Below, piece by piece: positions 18,348 through 27,556 of a DNA stretch of 37,264 bases (its first letter is position 1; each line of letters starts with the position of its first letter). This DNA comes from Blattamonas nauphoetae (lineage: Eukaryota; Preaxostyla; Oxymonadida). The translations under genes were made by a program, and so were the position numbers. The stretch lies in contig JARBJD010000522.1 of the NCBI GenBank assembly GCA_033064195.1, forward strand, positions 1 to 37,264. Reading direction: 5' to 3'. The notes beneath the pieces are model-generated. The model made no database searches and had not been told where the DNA came from. It saw only the letters and a list, made by a program, of their open reading frames with translations.

Positions 18348-19461
18348 TGTTGAGAAAACAGACACAAACGTTGAATTCATTTGGAGAGCCGACTGCGAAT
18401 GTGAATCGATCTCCCCATGTCGCATTGTTTTCCCAAAAATCTCATGGAGTCATCTGAAAGAGTCGAATTGAAATGAAGTTTGAGAGAATGAAGCGACCAG
18501 CCTGCTCTCTCTATGTCGTTTATTTTCCTATTTTCCATCTTCTCTAATTTCAGTGCCAGTAGAACTGGTTTTCACAGCACCTGTTGCAAGAGACAGACGA
18601 ACACGAGAAACACCAGTAGTACTGTCTGCCAGTTTGCCTTCTTCTTGTTCTTATCATCCTCTTGACCTCATTCTCTTCTATTTCTTCGAAATTGAACTCT
18701 TGATCGACAAGAAAAATGAACTCATCACGTTGACATCAGGACACTCAGGAACTTCGTGTCGCGCCTCTGTCTCGACCGTTCTTCTGTTTAATTCCGCCTT
18801 TTCTCGTTTCAGTGTCAAGGAAACAACTGGAACTGTTCTGTAGAAACTCCTTCATCATGGTGGTCTGCTCTTTCCCTTTTAACTTGTCAAGCATCGCAGT
18901 TTTTTGTAACATAAACGAAGTAATCAACCTAAAGTGCGGAAATATATAGATATTTCATTGTTCAATCATCTGAAACATTATGTAAATCTCCAACTCTCAT
19001 CTCGACAACACACCAACCTCTCCCGTTCTTTAGTTTCGTTCATCAATCTGAATTCACATCAATCATCATTGTTTGTCCAGGTCTCTTCAGACATAGTCAA
19101 GATATCATCCCTGAATCTCACAAATCAATCAACGCAAAAACGAAGAGTCAAATACAAATCTTAGAACGGACAGCGTGAGAGAAGAGAAATATACAGATGA
19201 GAAACAAATGGAAGGTGCGTATCAAATGCAAACTGAGCCTGGATGAAAGCCAGATCACACACAATTGAAATCCACGTGAGACCAATCCCGACATGATCCT
19301 CCCACCAGGTCGGTAAACAAATCAAGTCCGCCCCCTCCAACATCAACCCAAGACGGAGATGACTATGATCCATGCGCCCAATTCGGAGTCGGAAATACAC
19401 GTATAGCACGAGCCACATTCTTCCTTGCGGATTAACACCGACAGTAGCTCACCTGCGCCAA
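18348..19461. other. Region with no supportable gene
   Basis: Short frames occur on both strands but none is convincing. Two acceptor-like sites, CTCTAATTTCAG/TGCCAGTAG near 18550 and TTCTCGTTTCAG/TGTCAAGG near 18810, have similar following bases. A minus-strand frame (19418-19161) contains LICLPTWWEDHVGIGLTWIS, which looks protein-like but is not recognised. Confidence 0.4.
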
Positions 19462-21060
19462 ATGGAATCACCGGAAATTGACGACAAGATTCAGAAACTC
19501 CATGGGAACATGAATATGGACGGTTTAAGTAAGGAGGAAGATGCGGCTGAACTTCGAAACCAAATGCGAGAAAAATGGGAACGAGAGCGGAAAAGGAGGG
19601 AACAGCGGAAACAAGAGTACTCTCAACAACCAACTTTGGAATATTTTCCTATTGGACTAGACGGAGGAGGAGCACCATTGAGAGACAAGAATGGTCGGAT
19701 CGTCATCACAAAAGATGTACTTTCTGATCATCAAAACGCAATCAACAATCTTCCCACTCATGAAAAATCCCAATTGAACGTCGTACATGCTGACTGAATC
19801 CCCCGACAAGATAGGCAACCTCACAAAGAGGAACCAACCGTCCGATAACGCGCCTTGCCGATGAAGGAGAGAGAAATGGTCGCCGATGCTGTTAGAAGGG
19901 TGAAAATGTATGTTTCAAGTGGCAGAATGGACAAAATGGAGGAAAAACTCGAAATCTTCGAGATGATCGTCGAGATCACGCGGCAGCTCGAAAACGGATG
20001 AAAGTGATGGAGGAAACTCGGATCCGCGAAGCAGAGCGAAGAATGAAAGAAGCAGTATAGAATTACGACCTGTGCGGATAGAAAGGTGGAATAGATCTGC
20101 TGAAAAGACGAAACGGAAGAAGCATTAAGTGGGGAAAGAGGAAGGGGAGGCGGAAGAGATGGGAGGGATGAGGAAGGAGAGAGGAGGAAAAAAAGGATGG
20201 GCGAGGAGAGCGAGGGGAGAGAAGTGATTCAGAATTTGTCGCGATGAGTACCTCTTCCTGTTCCGAATACGCTCGTCATTGACGTGCACAACAGCAAACC
20301 ATACGCGCCAACACTCGTCTCATCGACACTCTTCACACCAAGAATGGCTCGGAGAACAGGAAGATTCGGCTTTCCTCAACCGCATGCTCGGACTTCAGGG
20401 ACTTCGAAGTGTGAATGGTCGATGATTTAGACAGGTTGGGAACGATACAAGCTGTGAGACAGGGAATACGACAAACAACAGATGTCGATGATGAATGAAC
20501 TGTTTCGAGTGTATGCGGGAGCGTTGAGAGCGTGTCAGAAGGGGATTGGAGTGGGAGGGATAGGAAGAGAGACGAAGGAGAGGGGGATGGAGGGAGAGCA
20601 ACAACAAGGATTGAGGAGAAGACGATGACACAAGGGGATGTCGCGACCACAACCAATCCGATGTCGTATTTGGTTTGGAGAGCGGGAGAGATGGGGATGG
20701 AGGAGTTTGAAGAGAAGAGGACAACGAGTGAGGAGAATTTGATGAGGAGGAGTCTGAGAAGGATGTAGATGAGGAGAGGGAGGAGGATGAAAAGGAAGAA
20801 TGAGAATGAAATAGAGTGGCAAGCGAGAGACGATGAAGAGAACATACAGAAGGTCGAAGAAATGAGGCAGCAAGCCGAAGTGGCACAACTGGTGAAAGAT
20901 GAAGAAGAAAAGAGAAAGACTGAAATGAAGCAACTCAAAGGGAAGAGAGGCATCGGAAGGGAGAAGACGAGAAGCAGGAGTGGGAGTCAACATACAACAT
21001 CTATCATCAGCAATTCAAGGATGAAGTGGCAGCTGAGATGTGCTGTAAGAGTTGACACTC
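19462..21060 (+). pseudogene. Decayed coiled-coil host gene, possibly CSPP1-like
   Basis: An open stretch 19462-19797 gives MESPEIDDKIQKLHGN..., a charged helix (EDAAELRNQMREKWERERKR), then PIGLDGGGAPLRDKNGRIV. The GGGAPLRD motif recalls centrosome/spindle CSPP1-type proteins (memory, low confidence). Beyond that, protein-like pieces lie in changing frames: RRDHAAARKRMKVMEETRIR near 19980, RLIDTLHTKNGSENRKIRLS and MVDDLDRLGTIQAVRQGIRQ near 20320-20480, and EENIQKVEEMRQQAEVAQLV near 20840. Several stops and frameshifts separate them, and no intron pattern resolves them, so this is read as a dead gene. Confidence 0.5.
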
Positions 21061-21480
21061 CCTTTCGGCTCGTCTGGTGTATTAGCGATCTCACATTTAT
21101 TTCAACCACATTTATGTCGTTCCAGTTTCGGCACGAGTGGACTTTCTGGGCCAAAGGTGATCGAGGGGTGTTGTGACTTTAGTGTTCAACTAGGCTATTC
21201 TCTCGTAATAATGTGACAGATAAAGTTGAAAATCCGTATTCGTTTTGAAATAGTGTGCATAGTGTCGAGATCGTCTCAGAGGATGTGATGATCATTCGAT
21301 CATGTTTGATGAGGTCGATCGGCGAACTATATCTCTTCATCTTTACGCTTTCTTGAATCATTTCAACATTATGACTGGTATTTTGAGATTTTTTTTCAAA
21401 ACATTGCGATTGATCATGATTTATCGTGAAGTGAAAGTGTATGGCAGTTCTCCCTTCAAGACACCAATTTTTAGGTAGTG
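21061..21480. other. Spacer with an inverted 19-mer
   Basis: No gene. GTGGACTTTCTGGGCCAAA at 21137-21155 is the exact reverse complement of 21586-21604. The pair brackets the tRNA-like sequence at 21487. Confidence 0.5.
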
Positions 21481-21486
21481 AACGTG

Positions 21487-21569
21487 CGGCGCGTTTGGCC
21501 TAGCAGTAGCCAACCCCTCTGTCGACTGTTGTGCTCGGGGTTCGACTCCCGCCGAGCACAACTTTTTTG
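21487..21569 (+). other. tRNA-like sequence with Pol III terminator
   Basis: A D-arm (TTGGC/GCCAA with a CTAGCAGTA loop), a T-arm B box (GGGTTCGACTCCC) inside a GTGCTCGG/CCGAGCAC stem, and a T6 run at 21563-21568 are present. The acceptor stem does not close on the 5' side and no clean anticodon arm is seen. It is therefore a tRNA pseudogene or relic rather than a working tRNA. Confidence 0.5.
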
Positions 21570-21914
21570 CCACTACTTAGAGTTTTTTGGCCCAGAAAGT
21601 CCACCCTTGCCCCAGTTTCTCAGTTTAGTGATAAACTTATTCAGTAGAGATAGTTTTGACAGTGAAGTGAGTTGATCGAACCTTGACAATTTGTTTACTC
21701 CGGATCGCAATCGATTCATCCTTTTCGCTTCCAAATTTAACCGAAATGAACGTAAAATTGACTTTTGTGTTGTAGAAGTATTGTTACACATCGAATCACG
21801 TCATCTACGTGCATTTTCTAACAGAACCCCCTCCTTGCCTAATTAAGCGCCAAAAACCCGTGTCATTTGATAGGACACGGGTGTTTGGGGGAGGACATGC
21901 CGACCCATGGTATA
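21570..21914. other. Spacer before the foldback element
   Basis: No supported gene. It includes the right arm of the 19-bp inverted pair (21586-21604) and ends at the TA target site of the 1395-bp element. Confidence 0.5.
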
Positions 21915-23309
21915 GTGGAAATTTAACCCGATACTTTGATTTAACCCGATACTTTTCCCCCATTTTTTGGACCCCTCTTTCCATCCATCCCATATTTCTC
22001 GGAACCCATAAATTTTTGGGGCCCACCATTTCCGGGTTGGATATCTACCCTCCCCCATCAATCACTTGAGGCAGAAATCGAACCTCCAAAATAGGATCCA
22101 CGGGTGGGGTCTCCTATTTAGGAGTCTTTTTTTTCTGATTTTTTTGACCCTTTTTGGCTCCCAAATAGGAGGTCCTTAACATTTAAGCTTAGGACAGCCG
22201 AACTTCACGACCACTTTTCTCCACGCCTGTTCATGATTTTTCAATCCCAGTTCATTTCTGGTGATTTGGGATGGTTTTCTCTCAAAATGACAATTTTTTG
22301 AAAAATGAAAAATCTTGGGGGGATCTGGGTGGAAATTTAGGGTGAAATATTGATTTGCCTGTATAACAAGCTTAGGATCTTGAAAACTTGTTTTGATCAT
22401 ATCTCCACAACCAGACATGGTCCAGACATGAAACTTTTACCAATATGGATGTTTTGTTGAGAAGTATTTTTTTCGGAAAATTTTGCGAATTGTCGAAGAC
22501 CTCCTATTTTGGAGGTTTGTGGTTTTTTCGAGTTTTTCTCAGAATCTCCACCTCCTTCTCACTCTCTGAGAACAAATCTGTCCAAAATGATGATTTGGAT
22601 TCGATTCCGATGGTGTCTCCACCATTTTAACCGAATTTGGAGACGGGTGCATCTTCACATGTCAAGTGACAGCTCACCTTCAGAACCACGGTTAAAAACC
22701 AAAAAAAAATATCTCAACTGCCGCAAGGGGAGTTTTTTCAAAATTTTCCGAAAAAAATACTTCTCAACAAAACATCCATATTGGTAAAAGTTTCATGTCT
22801 GGACCATGTCTGGTTGTGGAGATATGATCAAAACAAGTTTTCAAGATCCTAAGCTTGTTATACAGGCAAATCAATATTTCACCCTAAATTTCCACCCAGA
22901 TCCCCCCAAGATTTTTCATTTTTCAAAAAATTGTCATTTTGAGAGAAAACCATCCCAAATCACCAGAAATGAACTGGGATTGAAAAATCATGAACAGGCG
23001 TGGAGAAAAGTGGTCGTGAAGTTCGGCTGTCCTAAGCTTAAATGTTAAGGACCTCCTATTTGGGAGCCAAAAAGGGTCAAAAAAATCAGAAAAAAAAGAC
23101 TCCTAAATAGGAGACCCCACCCGTGGATCCTATTTTGGAGGTTCGATTTCTGCCTCAAGTGATTGATGGGGGAGGGTAGATATCCAACCCGGAAATGGTG
23201 GGCCCCAAAAATTTATGGGTTCCGAGAAATATGGGATGGATGGAAAGAGGGGTCCAAAAAATGGGGGAAAAGTATCGGGTTAAATCAAAGTATCGGGTTA
23301 AATTTCCAC
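21915..23309. mobile_element. Foldback element, 1395 bp, with 571-bp arms
   Basis: TA flanks at 21913-21914 and 23310-23311. The left arm 21915-22485 and right arm 22739-23309 are both exactly 571 bp and I saw no difference between them; the loop is 253 bp. Termini are GTGGAAATTTAACCCGATAC with a second AACCCGATAC close behind. TGGTTGTGGAGATATGATC occurs in each arm (near 22810 and its mirror), linking it to the three smaller TA-flanked elements. Identical 80-residue frames in the two arms are palindrome artefacts. There is no transposase. Arm identity implies recent insertion or ongoing arm conversion. Confidence 0.9.
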
Positions 23310-23420
23310 TATAAACTAAAAACCATTCTGGAGGAATGAATCAGCGATTGGTGACAATTCTGTTGATGAATAAGTGACTTCTTGTGGGTACGAACTTTTG
23401 ATTCCTGCATTTGCATCTCG

Positions 23421-24311
23421 ATGAATACCACCATCCACTCAGACCAACCGTTTTCCATCAAACCATTCAACCCTGAAGTGACACCACTGTTCCTGATAAC
23501 CAACCCCGAAACAATCGAAACTATCGAAGAAGCGTCACAGAATTTCCTGTCACTTGTGACCTTCATCAGTAAAGGAAACCATCTGGACGACAATGGCACT
23601 GAACAGGCATGTGCTCTTCTGGCTACTCTGAGTCAGAAATTCCCACCACACGATATTTTTCTCGAACTTGTCCCCAGACTAGACGGATCTTGTTCTGGTT
23701 TCACCGAATCAATTCTGCCGCTCATCACATCGTCGAACGAGGCACTAGCGAACTCATCACTGCAGTTTCTGGATTTTAGTTTGACATGCGAATGGACCTC
23801 GACGCGATTAAACTTTTTAATGACTGGTTTCTTTCAGCATCTCCCACGTGAATTCTATCTCCAGAGAATACACGTGGTGGGAGAACATGGTTTGCCTCTG
23901 ATGCGTATTGTGTCCAGTTATATGTTCTGTGCACACCCTGGGGTGTTAAAGACCATCACCGGTGAAAGTCAGAACTCGATGGACGCCTTCCATCAGATCT
24001 TCATGGAAAAGTTTTTCCGTCCCGTTCAGCCATTTCTGGAGTTCATCTTCACAAAGCGACACGAAATCAAAAATTCAGAACAGTCTCCCACTTTCTCAGA
24101 TCTACTGACAACACTTCTCGCTACTTCGCCCCATTTGGAAGAGATGACGCAGTTCGTGTTGTCTTCTTCGTTTACTCTCGCATACACCGATTCGATTTAT
24201 TTCTTCAAAACGCACCGTTTGGATATTGAGCTTCTTCGCGGTTTGAAAGTTGATATCGATGCATGGCGGAAGGAAGGACCAGCTGTTCAGAAGAGAGGAC
24301 AGCAGAAGTAG
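23421..24311 (+). CDS. Host lineage-specific helical repeat family protein, 296 aa, probably truncated
   Basis: The start is the ATG at 23421 (MNTTIHSDQPFSIKPFNPEV); an in-frame upstream TTG is not used. The product is helix-rich and HEAT/ARM-like by eye: TIEEASQNFLSLVTFIS (~40), EQACALLATLSQKF (~70), DGSCSGFTESILPLITSSNE (~95), FSDLLTTLLATSPHLEEMTQ (~240). It ends GPAVQKRGQQK at TAG. Remembered family members in oxymonads continue well past the KRGQQ block, so the C-terminus may be cut off. The Polinton-like DNA begins just after the stop, which fits truncation by insertion. The upstream neighbour is the foldback element, 111 bp away. The function is unknown. Confidence 0.6.
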   Translation: MNTTIHSDQPFSIKPFNPEVTPLFLITNPETIETIEEASQNFLSLVTFISKGNHLDDNGTEQACALLATLSQKFPPHDIFLELVPRLDGSCSGFTESILPLITSSNEALANSSLQFLDFSLTCEWTSTRLNFLMTGFFQHLPREFYLQRIHVVGEHGLPLMRIVSSYMFCAHPGVLKTITGESQNSMDAFHQIFMEKFFRPVQPFLEFIFTKRHEIKNSEQSPTFSDLLTTLLATSPHLEEMTQFVLSSSFTLAYTDSIYFFKTHRLDIELLRGLKVDIDAWRKEGPAVQKRGQQK

Positions 24312-24583
24312 TGGTAGAAGCGAAAGTAATTATTTTTGGTCTCGCAATATCAATTGAGATCTTTATCTCCGTGCCGATTGACCCAATTTTGAATCTTGTA
24401 TTAAGAATCCTCAATGCATTTTAGAAGTGTCAAATTTTGGGAGTTATTTTCAAAATTTAGTCCAAAAAACATCCACATTGTAAAGTGTCAATTTTGAAGC
24501 AAATTTTTGGTCTATTTCAAAAATTTAGGTCATTTATCACCTTCATCAGAATACACTCAAAACGGTCTCGTTTTATTTTTTTT

Positions 24584-24606
24584 CCAATTTTTTAATTCTA
24601 TATAAA
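24584..24606 (+). promoter_or_regulatory. T-rich initiator of the 24607 ORF
   Basis: CCAATTTTTTAATTCTATAT runs into AAAATG. Spacing from the T-run to the ATG matches the other five sites. Confidence 0.55.
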
Positions 24607-25386
24607 ATGACAAGCAACTCATTCAAGAATCAACCGAAAGACCAAATTGCTGGAGCGCTTCTTCGACTAAATATTCATGCAAATCCATTCCAGACTCGTG
24701 ATGCACTCTGGAAGGAATTGCAAAGTTAATTGATCAAACTTGGTTGTAAACCTCCTCATTCAACAGATAAAGATACGAGATTCATTTCGGATGTTTTCCC
24801 ACGACGAAAATACAATCATGACAAGCTGGTTATGATTGGTCTCCTTGGAATGGATGATTTAACGAAACTACTGAATCTCATGTATGGTTTCAATTTTCAT
24901 CTTGATGAATATGCAATGTATGTGTACCGATGTATCGAAGTCATGGAACTTCAACATCTCATCGCACTCGATCTCATCCGATTTTGTGATGAGAAAAAGA
25001 TAGAACTCATTCCTGGGACAACTAAATTTGATCAGCTTCTTGAAGAATTCACCAAATATAAAGCAGAACCAGTTGATTGGAAATCTATTCCTGAGAAGCA
25101 GCTTACAACATTCACGACAGGAATTCTGAATAAGATAATGCGAAATGACATTGTATGTCACATTGCTAAACTGCTCTGGTTTGAATCATACAATGTTAAT
25201 TTTGTTCTCTTCATCGGATTCGATAAAGGCAAACCAGTTCAATTCGGTGATGACAATGGAATACTGAAATTCGACAATATGTGTTTCTTTGAAGCTCTTG
25301 CCGTTCACAGATTATCAAAAGAACTGAATACAACGCTTGCAAGTAAAGTGAAGAGATATTTGGATGATCGTCAGAAACAATCATAA
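24607..25386 (+). pseudogene. Unknown element protein, Polinton-like copy (fossil)
   Basis: The gene starts at the shared initiator with MTSNSFKNQPKDQIAGALLR and is broken in about one place. The larger part is a soluble helical protein with segments such as KLVMIGLLGMDDLTKLLNLM, CIEVMELQHLIALDLIRFCD and NFVLFIGFDKGKPVQF. It ends SKVKRYLDDRQKQS at TAA. No family is recognised; the paired hydrophobic helices at the front resemble a BTB/Skp1-like layout only loosely. It is followed by a 118-bp flank shared with the 6630-7223 gene. It probably belongs to the same element as the PolB downstream. Confidence 0.55.
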
Positions 25387-25429
25387 ATAGTTGACTTATT
25401 TTTGTCGTCATTTTTTGGTGTTTTTCCCT

Positions 25430-25549
25430 TTTTGACCACAAATCAATGAAATCCAATGTGAGAACCATTTCGAAAAATTCTGCAAAAAATTCTAAAATCT
25501 CGGGGACACTGTCGGTCATCGATCAAAACAATCCTGATGAAAATCGGTT
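25430..25549. repeat. Shared 3' flank of element genes, copy 2
   Basis: Inverted copy of 6495-6612, about 88% identical by eye, starting 44 bp after the stop at 25386. The genes upstream of the two copies are unrelated, so the flank is conserved independently of the coding sequence. Confidence 0.75.
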
Positions 25550-27100
25550 GAGAATTCGTCGAACTGTGTACCGAACTTAGGTCGAAAAAGTGACCAAAAA
25601 AGTCGATGTTCCGATTTTGCTACTATGAACTGCTTTATGGCTCAAATTGTACTCAAACACGTTTGATTGTGACGGAAATCATTTTGAAAGGTAGGATTTT
25701 CGATAAAAAGCACTTCTGAGATTTTTGGTTTGATCCGACCCATTGAGGTTTTTTCGCGTTTTTTGAGATTTTTTTAGAAAAGGTATGGACGTTCGGGACT
25801 ATGTCCTTTTGATCACTTTTCGTCGTCTTACGGTGTTTTTGGGTGTGAAAACGCTAGTTGGCGTCTTTTTGTGTCATTCATCTCTGAAAACTTTTGACAC
25901 CTCTACATTCGGACACTTTTTCATGAATTTTCACATTTCACTACTTTCACTTCATTTACTCTGTTATTGCATCATTTTAACGAACATAAGTCAACGCGAG
26001 ACGTATAGCGCATTTCCATAGTTTCATTTTGTTGGTTCTTCACTTCACCGTTTTGACGACTCTTTTCTTCACAACTTGCACACTAATAGAGTTTTGCCCC
26101 GATTTTCACATATTGCGCCTTCTTTCTCGTTGTTAGAGTAAGGTGTGCCTGAATTTTGAGGAGATTTTGTCGGATAGTTCTCCCATAAAGTCACTTTTTC
26201 ATGTTTTCACTTCTCAACTTTTGACCGCTTTTGTCACTTCAAAACCGACTGTAGTCCCTTTCATTTCATCACTTTCTCTCCCCATTTCACATTTGATCTC
26301 TTCACCATTCCTCTTCATTTTGCTCAATTCACTTCCATTTTGTGGGCCGTTCTCACTTCACTAGCACATCATTTTAGTCAAGTTTTCATCAACTTTTTAT
26401 CAAAAACAGAGTAAAAGAAAGCGAAACAACCAACAATGAAACGGGCAAGTATGAAACTGAGAGGGAAATTGACGAACGTGAAAATGACGTGAAATGTGAC
26501 ACCAATAGTGAAAATGTCGCTTGTGTTTGGTCTTTTTTCGCTTAAAAACAACAAAAATGATTCAAAACAGTATGTGAAATGATGAAGATTACGGAAAAAT
26601 TCCGAGATATGAAGTGAGCCGTTGAATGGCGGATATCTGCAAAAGTCCGGAAAACTCAGTAAACGGGAATTAGTGTGTTGTATTGGAGAAAAAGTTACCG
26701 AGAAAGAAGTATGAATGAAGTGGTTAAAAACAGTAATCAACGAGAAAACGAAGACGGAAGTGGTCATGAAAATGAAAACAAAACGAGTGAAAATGAAGTG
26801 ACAATTCGGTTGAAACTAGTGAAAACAGAGCTGAAACAAGATAAAAATGATGTCGATATGGTGAAGAATGCATACTTTTACCGAGATCTGGACCCGGTTG
26901 TGAAACCTCAAATATCTCTGCAAAAGTTCGGAAAATCCAAAAAACGGAGCATACCACGATGATCCTACAGTTCCGGAGAATCCAAAACGCGAAGAATCGG
27001 AACGAAACAAGCACTCTTGAGAAATGAGTGATCGAACCCATTGATCCTCGTTTCTAGTGAAAAATCCAAAACTGAGAAAACAACGAAAGAAAATCTAATT
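25550..27100. other. Non-coding stretch with a pyrimidine-to-purine composition switch
   Basis: No gene is supported. From about 25780 to 26390 the plus strand is rich in TTTTCAC and CACTTC; from about 26390 to 26950 it is rich in GTGAAAA and GAAGTG. Two purine-side blocks resemble each other: ATATCTGCAAAAGTCCGGAAAA near 26632 and ATATCTCTGCAAAAGTTCGG near 26911. Short frames on both strands are low-complexity artefacts. Confidence 0.5.
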
Positions 27101-27123
27101 CTGAATTTTTTAATTTGTATTAA
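27101..27123 (+). promoter_or_regulatory. T-rich/TAAATG initiator of the 27124 gene
   Basis: GAATTTTTTAATTTGTAT is followed by TAAATG. It is the best-preserved site of the series. Confidence 0.65.
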
Positions 27124-27513
27124 ATGAATCCAACTGCGATGTACAAGGAAAGACGTCGAGTATGTTCAGAACAAGCATTAATTGAATCAATGAGAGAAGA
27201 GAACTGTTCGCTAGTCTCTGAGTATGTCAGAAATAATGTGCCGGTGACGTATGTTCATGAGGGAATTGAATGGAGAATAAAACCAAAGTTGTGGAATCAA
27301 GGAAACAGACCTCACTTGTCAAAACGTCGACACTACACTCAATCATTCGTCGAAAATGAACTGAAGAAATACAATTGTGAGCTCGTCGGTGAGTACACAA
27401 AAGTTCTGGTTCCATTCACCTATGGAGAGATTGGCGGAAGTGAAGTGTTCAGAATTAGACTTGATGCATGGCTGTCTGCTAAGAAAAAGCCCCATCTGAG
27501 AAAACAGAAATAA
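27124..27513 (+). CDS. Repeat-domain protein upstream of PolB (Polinton-like element, unnamed family)
   Basis: The 129-aa product has two ~45-residue units. Unit 1 reads ALIESMREENCSLVSEYVRN, VTYVHEGIEWRIKP, W-N-QGNRPHL. Unit 2 reads FVENELKKYNCELVGEYTKV, FTYGEIGG-EVFRIRLDAW, KKPHL. It is the ortholog-like partner of 1460-1885, with unit 1 and KPKLWNQGNRPH nearly identical. It is basic with no membrane segment. It stops 43 bp before the PolB ATG on the same strand, the spacing seen in the left copy, so the pairing is conserved. A role beside the polymerase (DNA or terminal-protein binding) is inference only. The frame looks whole and ends at TAA. Confidence 0.75.
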   Translation: MNPTAMYKERRRVCSEQALIESMREENCSLVSEYVRNNVPVTYVHEGIEWRIKPKLWNQGNRPHLSKRRHYTQSFVENELKKYNCELVGEYTKVLVPFTYGEIGGSEVFRIRLDAWLSAKKKPHLRKQK

Positions 27514-27536
27514 ACGCTCAACTTTTTTTATTTTCG

Positions 27537-27556
27537 GATTTTTTAATTTGTAGTAA
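27537..27556 (+). promoter_or_regulatory. T-rich/TAAATG initiator of PolB
   Basis: GATTTTTTAATTTGTAG is followed by TAAATG at the PolB start. The single G before TAAATG also occurs in the left PolB stub site, so the PolB version is TAG-TAAATG and the repeat-domain version TAT-TAAATG. Confidence 0.65.

Noticed and set aside
20333-20993. Minus-strand frames of 152-206 aa opposite the dead coiled-coil gene
   Set aside because: Ser/Leu/Phe-rich antisense of a purine-rich Glu/Arg-coding region; a compositional shadow.
22176-23048. Two identical 80-aa frames beginning MSGCGDMIK on opposite strands
   Set aside because: They are mirror images in the arms of the foldback element. Identity comes from the palindrome and not from a protein family.
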